64,000 nucleotides of DNA from Hassallia byssoidea VB512170 (GTDB taxonomy: Bacteria > Cyanobacteriota > Cyanobacteriia > Cyanobacteriales > Nostocaceae). The DNA lies in contig NZ_JTCM02000015.1 of the NCBI RefSeq assembly GCF_000817785.2, positions 1-64,000 of the forward strand, written 5' to 3'. Positions 8,742-18,207 of this stretch are shown one piece after another. A program made the position numbers and the translations under genes. Position 1 is the stretch's first letter, and every line of letters starts with the position of its first letter. Below the pieces are notes generated by a model that saw only the letters and a list, made by a program, of their open reading frames with translations, did not search any database and had not been told where the DNA came from.

Positions 8742-9743
8742 TTACGAAATCAGTTTTTTTATATCTGTTTTTTTCAACCATTCCTGCACAAATTCCATCC
8801 CTTGATCTAAAGAAACATTCGGTGTATAACCTAACTGATTCTTTGCTTTTTCAATCGAATAAGCATAACGTCGAGTTAAAAAATCTATAGATTCCGGCAA
8901 AATATCTACTTCTTGACCTAACATTTTTTGTTGCAAACATTGCAGCTTAATTAAAAACTTAACAACAGATGCAGGGAGAGAAAAAGGTTTAGGTAAATTT
9001 GCAACTTTAGCTAAACGAGTCGCATATTCTTTCCAAGTAGTTTCTTGCCCATCAGTGACATTAAAAGCTTCTCCGTAAGCTTCTTTTTCGATAGCGAGAA
9101 AAATTGCATCAATCAAGTTATCTATATATATATGATTCATTATTCCGCTTCCACCGTTAGGTAGAAAAAACTTTCTTTTGTGCATTAGTGAAAGCGGACG
9201 AATTACCCAAGAGTTACTTCCAGGTCCATAGACATCTGCGGGTCGAATAATAATCACGCCAAAATCGGGCGAATTTAACTTTAAAAGTTCTTTTTCGGCT
9301 TCGATTTTTGTTTGACAGTAAGGATTATTATCGCCGTAAAAAGGTCCTGATTCTGTCACTTTGTTGGGATAATTAAAGCCATACACCATAACGCTAGAAA
9401 TGTGAATAAAGATTTTTGCTCCAGCGTTTTTGGCAGCATGAGCCATATTTAAGCTTCCACCAACATTTACCTCGCGAAACTCTTCTAACGCGCCTCCTTC
9501 TTTCACCAGGGCGGCTGTATGCATTACAATATCAACGCCTTGGCAAGCGTGTGAGGCTGCAATTGGGTCGGTGATGCTACCGATAACGACTTCTGCGCCG
9601 AGGTTTTGAGCTAATTTTGCCTTAGCTAGGGAGTGTTGGAGTCCGCGAACATGCATATTGTGAGCGATCGCTAACTCGGTAGCACGTAAGCCAATAAATC
9701 CCCCAATTCCGGTTATCAGTAAAGTTTTGTTTTCAAGGTTCAT
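8742..9743 (-). CDS. Extended SDR, HgdA-like epimerase paralogue
   Basis: A 333-residue NAD(P)-dependent extended short-chain dehydrogenase. The start is placed at the ATG giving MNLENKTLLITG because it aligns exactly with the start of the paralogue at 29880; an upstream in-frame extension to 9791 runs into a repeat. It has an intact Rossmann motif (TGIGGFIG), a Ser in HISSVMVYG and the catalytic YxxxK in NPYCQTK. More than half of all positions match HgdA at 29880-30884 by eye, so the hgl island is bracketed by two related epimerases. In Anabaena PCC 7120 the place beside hglB is, to my knowledge, occupied by hetN and hetI, which are not seen here. A role in sugar-nucleotide or aglycone modification of heterocyst glycolipids is inferred. 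It is convergent with the kinase, 16 bp apart. Confidence 0.85.
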   Translation of the reverse strand: MNLENKTLLITGIGGFIGLRATELAIAHNMHVRGLQHSLAKAKLAQNLGAEVVIGSITDPIAASHACQGVDIVMHTAALVKEGGALEEFREVNVGGSLNMAHAAKNAGAKIFIHISSVMVYGFNYPNKVTESGPFYGDNNPYCQTKIEAEKELLKLNSPDFGVIIIRPADVYGPGSNSWVIRPLSLMHKRKFFLPNGGSGIMNHIYIDNLIDAIFLAIEKEAYGEAFNVTDGQETTWKEYATRLAKVANLPKPFSLPASVVKFLIKLQCLQQKMLGQEVDILPESIDFLTRRYAYSIEKAKNQLGYTPNVSLDQGMEFVQEWLKKTDIKKLIS

Positions 9744-9762
9744 AAATTTATTTTGTGTTGAT

Positions 9763-9811
9763 GTAGTAAGCGCTTCAGCGCTTGTTTTCAAAGCACTGAA
9801 GTGCTTACTAC
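9763..9811. repeat. GTAGTAAGC palindromic repeat, copy 1
   Basis: Inverted arms beginning GTAGTAAGCGCTTCAG and ending CTGAAGTGCTTACTAC lie in the short spacer between hglB and the SDR gene. It is the first of five relatives in the hgl island and could fold as an RNA hairpin after hglB. Confidence 0.85.
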
Positions 9812-9827
9812 GAGAAGTGCAATATAC

Positions 9828-11348
9828 TTAGTCAGCCAAATTCAAGAAACCGCTTTCAATCAAATAAGCGGTATAAGTCATAAACAATTTGGAGTCAATT
9901 GGCGCACAAATAACCCCACTTCCTGCTAATGCATTCAGGGTATCCTCACAACTGATTTCCGGTCTTCTTGCTTTCAAATATAAATCGGGAATAGTCAATT
10001 GTTCTTCAGACCTACGCTCAAGTAAAAAGGGTCGCAGCGTGTATAAAGGATTTTCCGCAGAAGTCACATTGTTAATTAATTTTTCTTGCCAAGCGTCGTA
10101 AGAAATCACATCAACTGGATAACCAAAAGAACGCACCCAATCAACTAAAACAGTTAAAGGAACAGGTTGAGGATGTTGTAGATGAAAAGCTTTACCTATC
10201 GATTCTTTCTGTCTTGATAGATAAACAATAGCTTTACTTACATAGTCTACAGGAGACATATCCAACATATAATCTACTTCCGGGAAACTTCCCATTTGCA
10301 GACAACCTTTTGCCATCAAACAGATAAAATCGTGTGTGTTGGAGACACCAGTTTGGCTATGTCCGGCTATTAATGGGGGTCTGTGGATAGTAATTGGGAG
10401 TCCGCGATCGCCTGCAATTTTAACTAACTTTTCTGCAACCCATTTTGTTTGAGAATAACCAAGATGAATACCTTGCCAATGCTCAAATTCATCGTCTTCT
10501 TTGACAACTTTACCAGCATAAGCATTAGATTCAAAAACAGCGACGCTGGAAACATAATGTACAGGTTTAACTTTGATTTGACATGCTAATTTCAAAATTT
10601 CCTGAGTTCCCAGAACATTAGCTGCTTTCAGTGCTGAATAGGGATAAACATAATTCAACAAAGCAGCACTATGATAAATAGTGTCAATATTTGTCGCCAA
10701 CATTTGAAATTGTTCGGCACCAATTCCTAACAATGGCTGAGACAAATCACCAACAACAGGAATGATTCGGGAATTAAAACTATCATCCCAAAGTGCATAC
10801 TGTCGGAGATTTTTTATCAGTTTATTTTTGCCTTCCTCTACATTGGCAGCACGTACTAAGCAGTAGATAGTAGCTTGCGTTTGCTGTAGCAATTCTTCGA
10901 TTAAGAAAGCTCCGAGAAAACCAGTTCCACCAGTTATAAAAATTCGTTCTGGTTCAACTACAGGCTGAAAAGATAATGTAACAGGACGGATGCTAGAATC
11001 GAGAACAGCTTCAGCTTTCAAATCTACGACAGGAGTTGTATTCTTGATAACCGAATTTGAATCACCGATAACTTTTGTATCTTCTGATTCTTCAGCTAAA
11101 CGCTGTGAAAGTGATTCAATATTTGGATAATGCCACAGTAGAACTGGAGACGGTTGAAATCCGAGTAAATCTTCCAATCTACTCACAATCATCATTGCCT
11201 GTGCTGAACTCAAACCGTAGTTTTCCAAGTTTTCTTGGATATCTATTTCATCAGTTTCGACTTTGAGCAATTCAGCAATATTTGACACTAAAAAGGTTTG
11301 GATATCTTCAGCACTATGAGGCTGATTTGCGGTATTTGATAAGCTCAT
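9828..11348 (-). CDS. hglB: HglB: ACP-thioester reductase
   Basis: A 506-residue protein with an acyl-carrier domain (about 14-85; phosphopantetheine site Ser48 in [10 protein letters not shown]) followed by a thioester-reductase domain (about 130-500; NADPH-binding ITGGTGFLG from about residue 138, catalytic-type Tyr in [13 protein letters not shown]). Family knowledge: HglB (formerly HetM) acts at the end of heterocyst glycolipid aglycone synthesis, where reductive release from the carrier yields the terminal alcohol. It is the last hgl gene of the minus-strand run and follows hglA by 8 bp, so it is cotranscribed. A purine patch TAGGTG precedes the ATG. The D of the usual GxDS motif is Ser here (GLSS), a mild variation. 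Confidence 0.92.
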   Translation of the reverse strand: MSLSNTANQPHSAEDIQTFLVSNIAELLKVETDEIDIQENLENYGLSSAQAMMIVSRLEDLLGFQPSPVLLWHYPNIESLSQRLAEESEDTKVIGDSNSVIKNTTPVVDLKAEAVLDSSIRPVTLSFQPVVEPERIFITGGTGFLGAFLIEELLQQTQATIYCLVRAANVEEGKNKLIKNLRQYALWDDSFNSRIIPVVGDLSQPLLGIGAEQFQMLATNIDTIYHSAALLNYVYPYSALKAANVLGTQEILKLACQIKVKPVHYVSSVAVFESNAYAGKVVKEDDEFEHWQGIHLGYSQTKWVAEKLVKIAGDRGLPITIHRPPLIAGHSQTGVSNTHDFICLMAKGCLQMGSFPEVDYMLDMSPVDYVSKAIVYLSRQKESIGKAFHLQHPQPVPLTVLVDWVRSFGYPVDVISYDAWQEKLINNVTSAENPLYTLRPFLLERRSEEQLTIPDLYLKARRPEISCEDTLNALAGSGVICAPIDSKLFMTYTAYLIESGFLNLAD

Positions 11349-11356
11349 TTACACAC

Positions 11357-13024
11357 CTAAAATTTAGAAACTTCCGGACGATATTGACTGTAAAAATCTG
11401 CTACTTGCAATCCTTGAATTTTCAAGTTTTGTATGCGATATAAAAATGCGGCTCCTGTCATGATGTGATGAGCTACATCAACTACTCGGCGATTTTCTGG
11501 CTCAGATAAATAAGAACCGCGTACCCAGTCATTGAAGCTACCCATAGCGGGACCGCACCAAATTTGATAATCGACTTCTCGACCTTTTTCACCAGAACTA
11601 GACCAACGCGAAGATAAGCCTAAATACCAACGAAAAATTAGAGCCATTTTCAATTTAGGATTATTGACTGCTTTCGCCAATTTTTCCGGATTTTTTTGCG
11701 ATAAATAAGCAGCAGTTCCTTCCCATACTTCAGCTATAGTTTTGCGGAAAACTTGTTTTTCTAATTTCTCTCTTTCAGCAAGAGGAATTTCTTCAACCGA
11801 GTTATAGCTTCTATATAACTCATATAATTTCTGCGCTCGCATGGGGAAGAGAGTTGCTCTTTTGAGGACTTGAAGTTTTACCCCCATTTCAAACATATCT
11901 GCTGCCGGTGCCATGATGACATCAGCCATTTCTGCTTGAGCTAACAATTTCTTAGTATGTTCGCAAGCTCCAGATTCAATACACGACTGATTAATTGAAC
12001 CAGTAACTACAAAAGCAGCACCCATTATAAAGGCAGCTAACGCTGATTCTGGGGTGGCAATTCCTCCAGCTACACCAACTCTAATCGGTTTTTCGTATTG
12101 ATATTGTTCTTGAATTTCATCTCTCAAGGCAATAATTGAAGGTAACAGACAAACTAGGGGACGATTATCTGTATGACCACCAGAATCGGCTTCGGCAATA
12201 ATATCATCAGCCATTGGAACTTTGGCTGCTAAATTAGCCTGCAATTCACTAATTAATCCTTGTTGAAGTAATTCTTTGATAATTTTTGCTGGCGCTGGTT
12301 GCATAAATTTGCTAGCAACTTCTCGGCGCGAAATTTTAGCAAGAACTTTGTTTTTTATTTCGATTTCATTTGCTGCATTCAAACTTAATCCAGCAACACG
12401 GTAATAAACAATGTTGGGAGTTAAGTCTAAAAATGCCGAAGCTTCTACAGTTTTTACGCCATATTTAAGGTATAAATCTACTGCACGACGTTCAATTGCA
12501 GGTTCGTTGGGACTGTGAATTAAATTAAAAGCGTAAGGACCATAAGGTAAAGCTTCTTGAATGCGTTTAATGGCTACTTCCAGACGTTCTGGACTTAATC
12601 CACCTGCACCAAAGGAACTCAAAATTTTCTCTTTTCCTAGTGCGATGACCATTTCTTCAGAAGCAATTCCCCCAGCCATTGCGCCAGTCGCATAGGCATA
12701 TTTAACATTATGAAAAGAGAGAAAAGTGGGGTCGCCTAAGTTTTGAATTGAAATTGGTGGAACAGCCATCAGCAGTTCTACTGTTCCTGGTTTACCGCTA
12801 TGTTCGTTAGGACAAGAATAACCTTCGTTAGTGACACCGATTCTGCCTTCAACTCTAACGATATAACAAGGTTTATCTATAGCCAAAAGTTTTTCTTTGA
12901 TACCTTGGCGGTCAAAAGATACACAATCTAAGGAACATTTCCAAAGCTGATTTTGGTTGTAAGATGAGGCAGAAAAACGAAGCCCATCATTATATTTATT
13001 CGATAGCGTATCTACAGTTTTCAA
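11357..13024 (-). CDS. hglA: HglA: PfaD-type enoyl reductase
   Basis: A 555-residue member of the PfaD family, FMN-binding TIM-barrel enoyl reductases related to nitronate monooxygenases that work in trans with polyunsaturated fatty acid/polyketide synthases. Typical segments are AYATGAMAGGIASEEMV, SSFGAGGLSPERLE, YGPYAFNLIHSPNEP, EADSGGHTDNRP and VGVAGGIATPE. In this pathway it would fully reduce chosen double bonds during aglycone assembly. The start is TTG, supported by GAGGG nine bases upstream; I see no in-frame ATG near the N-terminus. The gene symbol rests on position between hglC and hglB. It is separated from hglC by 78 bp holding a perfect 38-bp palindrome. Confidence 0.85.
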   Translation of the reverse strand: MKTVDTLSNKYNDGLRFSASSYNQNQLWKCSLDCVSFDRQGIKEKLLAIDKPCYIVRVEGRIGVTNEGYSCPNEHSGKPGTVELLMAVPPISIQNLGDPTFLSFHNVKYAYATGAMAGGIASEEMVIALGKEKILSSFGAGGLSPERLEVAIKRIQEALPYGPYAFNLIHSPNEPAIERRAVDLYLKYGVKTVEASAFLDLTPNIVYYRVAGLSLNAANEIEIKNKVLAKISRREVASKFMQPAPAKIIKELLQQGLISELQANLAAKVPMADDIIAEADSGGHTDNRPLVCLLPSIIALRDEIQEQYQYEKPIRVGVAGGIATPESALAAFIMGAAFVVTGSINQSCIESGACEHTKKLLAQAEMADVIMAPAADMFEMGVKLQVLKRATLFPMRAQKLYELYRSYNSVEEIPLAEREKLEKQVFRKTIAEVWEGTAAYLSQKNPEKLAKAVNNPKLKMALIFRWYLGLSSRWSSSGEKGREVDYQIWCGPAMGSFNDWVRGSYLSEPENRRVVDVAHHIMTGAAFLYRIQNLKIQGLQVADFYSQYRPEVSKF

Positions 13025-13060
13025 TGTGGTTAACCCTCAAAATAGAAGTGATAGATTATT

Positions 13061-13098
13061 ATGTAGTAAGCGCTGAAGCGCTTCAGCGCTTACTACAT
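13061..13098. repeat. Perfect 38-bp palindrome between hglC and hglA (copy 2)
   Basis: Each half is the exact reverse complement of the other, 19 nt per arm with no loop. It belongs to the GTAGTAAGCGCT repeat family and starts five bases past the hglC stop codon. In RNA it would form a very stable hairpin that could attenuate, process or stabilise the hgl transcript. Confidence 0.9.
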
Positions 13099-13102
13099 CT
13101 CT

Positions 13103-16100
13103 TTACTGATTAAGCAAATTTTCGGCGCAGGCTAACTGTAATTGAATGATTTCGCTCATTTGCTGGCTAAATTCCTGTCTAGCTTGTAGAAACGCGGTGT
13201 GGGTTTTTGTAATGCTTGAATTGTTCTTACTCAATTTTTGATACTGAGAATTACGTAAATCGCTTAGATTTACTGTATGATTTATCTCAGTTGCAACAGG
13301 TGGACGAGGAATCGATTGAGTAATTCTCTCTTTCGTGGTGGTAGACTGATAAGATTGTGATATTTCTCTAGGCTGAAAACTGTTATCAATGATATTTTTC
13401 ATGGGAACTTCCTCTTGTTTTGTTGGAGATGGCGGAATATTGTTGTGTTTGCTACCAGCCTTGGAAGAATTTATCAGTTCTCTAGTTTGTTCTTGGATGG
13501 AAATACGTTTTACTACTTTTTTCTGAGCTTGATTTTGGAAAAGTTTCCGGTTTTCTTCACTCAGGATTGTAGAAAGAATTGGTTTACCACCTAAGGTGAT
13601 ATTTCTAATTGTTGGTAATCGTTGACTTGTAGTTTCTTTTGCCTGAATGTAGAGTGGTGATAAGTCGAGTTCAACTCGATGGCTGACGAGTTTAGCTAAT
13701 GCTTTAACAAAAGATGTATGGTCATCTACACCTCTTCGATTTAGGGATACGGTGAGATGTTCTTTACCATCGAGAATTTTGTCAATCCACCGAGAACAAA
13801 CGCTACCTGCACCGGCTTCGATAAATATTTTCGCTCCATCGGAGTAAACTTGATTAACTAATTGGAGAAAATCAAGTTGTGAACAAAGGACTTTGGCGAC
13901 ACTGTGAGCGATCGCCTGACTTTCAAGTGCGATCGGTTTATGCTCCAATGCTGAGTAAAAAGTAGCATCAGGAAGGTTTTGACTTGTCGGTAATGTGTTA
14001 ACTTTAACTAGTTCTTCGTACTCCGATTGCATCGGTTCGCAATGTATTACGTGGTCGAAGGGAGCGCGGAAAGCATCGCAACCCAAAGTTTTAATTACTC
14101 TCTCACAAGCTGCTGTTTCACCAGCAATTACAACTTCTTCGGGTGTATTAATCTGAGTTAAATAAACGCGGTTCTCGTTTTTAATACACTCTTGCACCTC
14201 AGATGCTGAGGCTATCAATACATAGTTACTCCAAAAATTGTTGTCGTTTGATGCTGCTTTTGGTAATCCCCAATATTCACGAACGGCGTTTTTTGCACCA
14301 GATAATCTTTCACCAAATAAAGGTGATGAATTAAAGTTGTTACTTCCTTGGTAAAAATTGCTCCAAATTCCTTGAGCAACCATCATACTAGTTTCACCCA
14401 AACTATATCCAAAGACAAATTTTGGCTTGATTTGAAAATCGTCTTGGATGATAGTTGTGGTGAGTCTGGTATGCAGCATTTCTGCTTCAAATAATGCCAA
14501 AGAATCATCTAAGAGTTGCTTTTCCAAAGTTTCTAATTGTCTGGTTGTCAACTTATTCAAGCTTCTGGGAAATACCAATCTCTCAACGTCAGCAGCACGC
14601 TTGTAAAGACTTTGAACAATCTCGTCATTGTGGACTTTGGGAAATAAGCGGAATAAATTCCGACCTAAACCAACATAAGCGTTAACTGCTGCTGGATAAA
14701 CGTAGGCAATACCGCCTTGTTTACCTAATGGTTTAGCCGTAAAATAACTACCAAGAGGTGTTAGCCAATCTATATCTTTTTCAAAGGCATTATTTACACC
14801 TTTGCGTGCAGATTCGATTTCTCTGGTTAATTCTTTTTTGTTACGTCCGAGAATGGAGAGAGCATATTTTGCATCAGGATTCTGTTTAAAAGCAGTAAAA
14901 CTATGGTTAGCTGTAGCTGACAGAGAAGAAGACTTTTCGATACTTTGTTGGAGTGCGGTAAGATGCTGTAGTAATTCGGTGCGATCGCTTGCTGCAATTG
15001 GAAACAAATAAAATGGGGTTTGCTGTAAATATGTGCTGCTGCGTTCTTTCTGGTTCGGTTGTTCCGACAAGATGACGTGGGCAAATGTCCCATCTATGCC
15101 CATGCTGTTAATTGCTGCTACTCTGCGCGTGCTTTCTTTGCCGAGAAACCAAGGTCTAGATTCGGTAGCGACGTAAAAAGGACTACCTTGCCAAACTTGC
15201 GGCGTTTTCACTCCAGACCATTTCGGGCATCCGGGAATATATCTGTGATAGAGACACAGAGCGGTTTTTATCAAACTGGCGATTCCCGACGCCACAAAGG
15301 TGTGACCGATGTTAGCTTTAACACTACCAATTGCACAATCTAATCCATCCCCAGTCGGAGGATAAGCTTGCAGTAACCCGGCAATTTCCGCTTCGTCTTC
15401 TTGGGGAACCCCACTACCGTACACTTCCAGATACTTAATCTCTTTCGGTTCAATACCTGCAATCTGGAAAGCTTGTTTGCAGGTAGAGTTGACGGTCTCT
15501 GTATCTGCGGTGACGATACCGCTATTTAATTGAGTTGGAGTATGATGACCTTGCCCCAAGCTAAGAGCATCAATGACTGCATAGATGCGTTCCCCTTTTT
15601 CTAGCGCGGTGTCGTGACGTTTGAGGACAACTGCTCCCGCACCTTCACCAACCATCCAGCCGTCGGCTTTTTGGTCATAACTGAGAGTTGGGACACCTGT
15701 ATTAATTTTTGCTAATTGACTCCGCAATAATACATTTTCCACACCGCCAGCTAAGTCTACAGCGCCAACTAGCACAGTATCAACTTCTCCGGAAGTAAGT
15801 AGCATTTCTGCCACTTCCAGCGCTTTGAGAGCAGAATTTTCTACCGCTGTGATGGTGAAGGAAGGACCGCTAAAATTCCATAGCGAAGAAATCCGACTCG
15901 CCATGATGTTACCGATGTAACTGAGATATTCACCAATATCAACTTGATGGTGAAGTCCGTCTTTAACAATCGTTTCTAATTGAGTAACTTTTTCGCTAGG
16001 TAAGGAAATTTCCCCAGCGTTTAAACCATCTTTTATTTGCCAGGAGAAATTCCATCGTTGCTGTAACTGATGAACAGATAGTTCGGTTTCAGCAGCAATA

Positions 16101-16459
16101 ATTACTGCGACATTTTCACCCTCTTTAATTTGTGCATCTTTCAAAGCGCGATCGGCAACTTTTAACAGTAATAATTGTTGCGGATTTAACTTTTCTACTT
16201 CATTTGGGGGAATTTTGTAAGCGAAAGTATCGATTTCAAAATCTTTAATGTATGCTCCTATTGGTGCTTTCCCTTCTGGTAAATCGTACTTCTTAAGTAA
16301 GGTTTCTTGCTCTTCGATACCTTGCCATCTTTTCGGTGGTAAAGAAATAAAATGCTGTGTTCCGTCATAAATGCTACGTTCAAAAGCATCTAATCCATTG
16401 CACTCACCAAAAAAGGCATCCATACCGACGAGGGCAATTTTTGCAGATTGTTCAGTCAT
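13103..16459 (-). CDS. hglC: HglC: chain-length-factor-like KS plus acyltransferase
   Basis: A 1118-residue polyketide-synthase-like protein. Residues 1-465 form a ketosynthase fold, but the active-site Cys region reads TAVENSALKAL (205-214) instead of TACSSSLxAL, and the first catalytic His motif reads EVYGSGV instead of EAHGTGT; the second (KANIGH) is kept. The domain therefore looks like a chain length factor that pairs with HglD. An acyltransferase domain follows (about 590-900; Ser686 in FGYSLGET). The C-terminal 150 residues are Ser/Thr/Gln-rich and end in a short helical segment. PfaC and PfaB of bacterial PUFA synthases have comparable CLF and AT domains. The gene overlaps hglD by 8 bp, so translation is coupled. 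Confidence 0.9.
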   Translation of the reverse strand: MTEQSAKIALVGMDAFFGECNGLDAFERSIYDGTQHFISLPPKRWQGIEEQETLLKKYDLPEGKAPIGAYIKDFEIDTFAYKIPPNEVEKLNPQQLLLLKVADRALKDAQIKEGENVAVIIAAETELSVHQLQQRWNFSWQIKDGLNAGEISLPSEKVTQLETIVKDGLHHQVDIGEYLSYIGNIMASRISSLWNFSGPSFTITAVENSALKALEVAEMLLTSGEVDTVLVGAVDLAGGVENVLLRSQLAKINTGVPTLSYDQKADGWMVGEGAGAVVLKRHDTALEKGERIYAVIDALSLGQGHHTPTQLNSGIVTADTETVNSTCKQAFQIAGIEPKEIKYLEVYGSGVPQEDEAEIAGLLQAYPPTGDGLDCAIGSVKANIGHTFVASGIASLIKTALCLYHRYIPGCPKWSGVKTPQVWQGSPFYVATESRPWFLGKESTRRVAAINSMGIDGTFAHVILSEQPNQKERSSTYLQQTPFYLFPIAASDRTELLQHLTALQQSIEKSSSLSATANHSFTAFKQNPDAKYALSILGRNKKELTREIESARKGVNNAFEKDIDWLTPLGSYFTAKPLGKQGGIAYVYPAAVNAYVGLGRNLFRLFPKVHNDEIVQSLYKRAADVERLVFPRSLNKLTTRQLETLEKQLLDDSLALFEAEMLHTRLTTTIIQDDFQIKPKFVFGYSLGETSMMVAQGIWSNFYQGSNNFNSSPLFGERLSGAKNAVREYWGLPKAASNDNNFWSNYVLIASASEVQECIKNENRVYLTQINTPEEVVIAGETAACERVIKTLGCDAFRAPFDHVIHCEPMQSEYEELVKVNTLPTSQNLPDATFYSALEHKPIALESQAIAHSVAKVLCSQLDFLQLVNQVYSDGAKIFIEAGAGSVCSRWIDKILDGKEHLTVSLNRRGVDDHTSFVKALAKLVSHRVELDLSPLYIQAKETTSQRLPTIRNITLGGKPILSTILSEENRKLFQNQAQKKVVKRISIQEQTRELINSSKAGSKHNNIPPSPTKQEEVPMKNIIDNSFQPREISQSYQSTTTKERITQSIPRPPVATEINHTVNLSDLRNSQYQKLSKNNSSITKTHTAFLQARQEFSQQMSEIIQLQLACAENLLNQ

Positions 16460-17819
16460 TGTCTTTTTCCCCTCTTTCGAGAATTAAATGAGCGTTAGTT
16501 CCACCAAAACCAAAAGCACTTAGAGCTGCACGTTTAACTGATGCTTTTCCCCGCCATTTAGTGGCATTTATAACAATTCTTTTAGGTGCAATTACATTGT
16601 CATCAGAGCCGATAGGATCGGTGACATTAATTGTTGCGGGAATTATATTTCCACACATGCTCAAAATGACTTTCATTAAGCTCACCGAACCGGCAGCAAC
16701 CATTAGGTGTCCGACATTTGCCTTCACAGAACCGACTAAAGGTGTTGCTTGATGTTCACCAAAAAATGTTTCGACAGAGTTAAATTCGGTGGTATCTCCT
16801 AATAATGTGCCGGTAGCATGGCACTCCATGTAATCGATATCTTTGGGGCTGAGTTCAGCTTCAGTGTATGCTCGCTCAAAAGCGAGAATTTGCCCTTGAG
16901 AATTAGGACTTAATAAATGCTTGCCCCTACCATCGTTTGAGAGTCCAATGCCGCAAATTGTCGCTAAAATGTTATCGCCATCTCTGATAGCATCACTGTG
17001 TCTTTTTAAGACAAACATTCCTATACCGTCGGCGGTAATTAGCCCTCTGGATGTGTTGTCTAAAGGACGGCTGATGTCATTTTCGGGATATCCTTGGATA
17101 CCACAAAAGAACATTCGCAAAAAGAGCGGATCGGCACAACTAATTCCCCCAGCTAGCATTAAGTCAGCTTTATGCGATCGCAAATAATGAGATGCCAGTT
17201 TAATCGCATATAAAGGTGAAGAACAAGCTGCGTCTAAGCAAAAATGAATATTCGATAAAGACAGAGCTTGAGCGACCATCGCTGCTGGAAAGCCTGATAT
17301 CATAGCGTTATAAGGAGACGCTTTGATAGATGTCGCTAAAGAAGGCAAATGAAAGTCTTTCTCTTGCAAAAGTTCCTGAATTGCTGGCTGTATTGTTTGC
17401 TGATAAATAGGAGCAAACAATTGATTAGAAGCTTTTGTAGGTAAAGATAAAGTACCTAAAATTACGCCGCATTTAGAGAGTACAGCTTGATTGCCCAAAT
17501 AACCACTTTGCTGAATCGCTTGTTTAGCAGCGTACAGCGACCATTGAAAAGTGTTATCCAAACTAGCAAGTAGTTCGGGTGGTAAATTATATTCAGTTGG
17601 CTCAAATTTAAAGTTACGGACAAATCCTCCATTGAGGTTATAGATTGTTTCGGGTTTCCCTTTTACTGGATCGTAAAAGATTGCCGGATCTACTCCGATA
17701 TCCTCAATAGTTACAGATGATATTGAATCTTTCTGTTCGTTAAGATTCTGCCAGAATTCTTCTGGATTTTTAGCCCCAGGAAAAAGGCATGATAAGCCAA
17801 TTATGGCGATTTTCTCCAC
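16452..17819 (-). CDS. hglD: HglD: ketosynthase
   Basis: A 455-residue stand-alone beta-ketoacyl synthase with the full catalytic triad: Cys199 in LDAACSS, His334 in ECHATGT and His371 in KANVGH. It would catalyse decarboxylative condensation with the CLF-like domain of the overlapping hglC product as partner. The start is GTG, preceded by GAGG nine bases upstream, and gives MEKIAIIGLSCLFPG, the normal beginning of this domain. The 388-bp spacer on its 5' side holds nested inverted repeats but no gene. Confidence 0.92.
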   Translation of the reverse strand: MEKIAIIGLSCLFPGAKNPEEFWQNLNEQKDSISSVTIEDIGVDPAIFYDPVKGKPETIYNLNGGFVRNFKFEPTEYNLPPELLASLDNTFQWSLYAAKQAIQQSGYLGNQAVLSKCGVILGTLSLPTKASNQLFAPIYQQTIQPAIQELLQEKDFHLPSLATSIKASPYNAMISGFPAAMVAQALSLSNIHFCLDAACSSPLYAIKLASHYLRSHKADLMLAGGISCADPLFLRMFFCGIQGYPENDISRPLDNTSRGLITADGIGMFVLKRHSDAIRDGDNILATICGIGLSNDGRGKHLLSPNSQGQILAFERAYTEAELSPKDIDYMECHATGTLLGDTTEFNSVETFFGEHQATPLVGSVKANVGHLMVAAGSVSLMKVILSMCGNIIPATINVTDPIGSDDNVIAPKRIVINATKWRGKASVKRAALSAFGFGGTNAHLILERGEKDND

Positions 17820-18207
17820 TGCTGATATCCTCGTTTGGGTTTAGCTAAAGGGGGTCAATTCAAATTTGAATTGTCTTATACCAAGTTGCGAGTAAATATG
17901 TCATTCTCAAAGCGTCCTTTTAGAATCCCGGTTTCTTGGAGAAACCGGGATTCTCGTTTCTTACGAACTGCTGTGAGATAACTTTTTTACGTTTATGCAA
18001 CTTGGTATCAGTAATTACTGAATCCCCGAACTTGAAAGGATTTACGCTATTCCCCAAACTGAAAAGGATTTATCAGGATTTACGCTGTTGTCGGACTAGA
18101 AGTAATGTTACTCGTTTCCCACTTAAGAAATACTGTTTAAAAAACCGCAGAGACGCAGAGAAAGATGTGGGAAGGGAGTAATTAGAGGTATGTTAGTTGA
18201 AGGAAAA
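17820..18207. repeat. Nested inverted repeats in the spacer upstream of hglD
   Basis: Outer 12-nt arms ATACCAAGTTGC (17878-17889) and GCAACTTGGTAT (17997-18008) enclose a second hairpin with perfect 15-nt arms (17922-17936 and 17940-17954, starting AGAATCCCGGTTTCT). The inner hairpin recurs at 50343-50393. The arrangement looks like a small non-coding mobile element or MITE. The rest of the spacer to 18207 shows no gene, and I found no GTA-N8-TAC NtcA box. Confidence 0.75.

Noticed and set aside
8742-9743. hetN
   Set aside because: HetN is a classical SDR. This is an extended SDR of the epimerase type, most similar to the HgdA-like gene at 29880.
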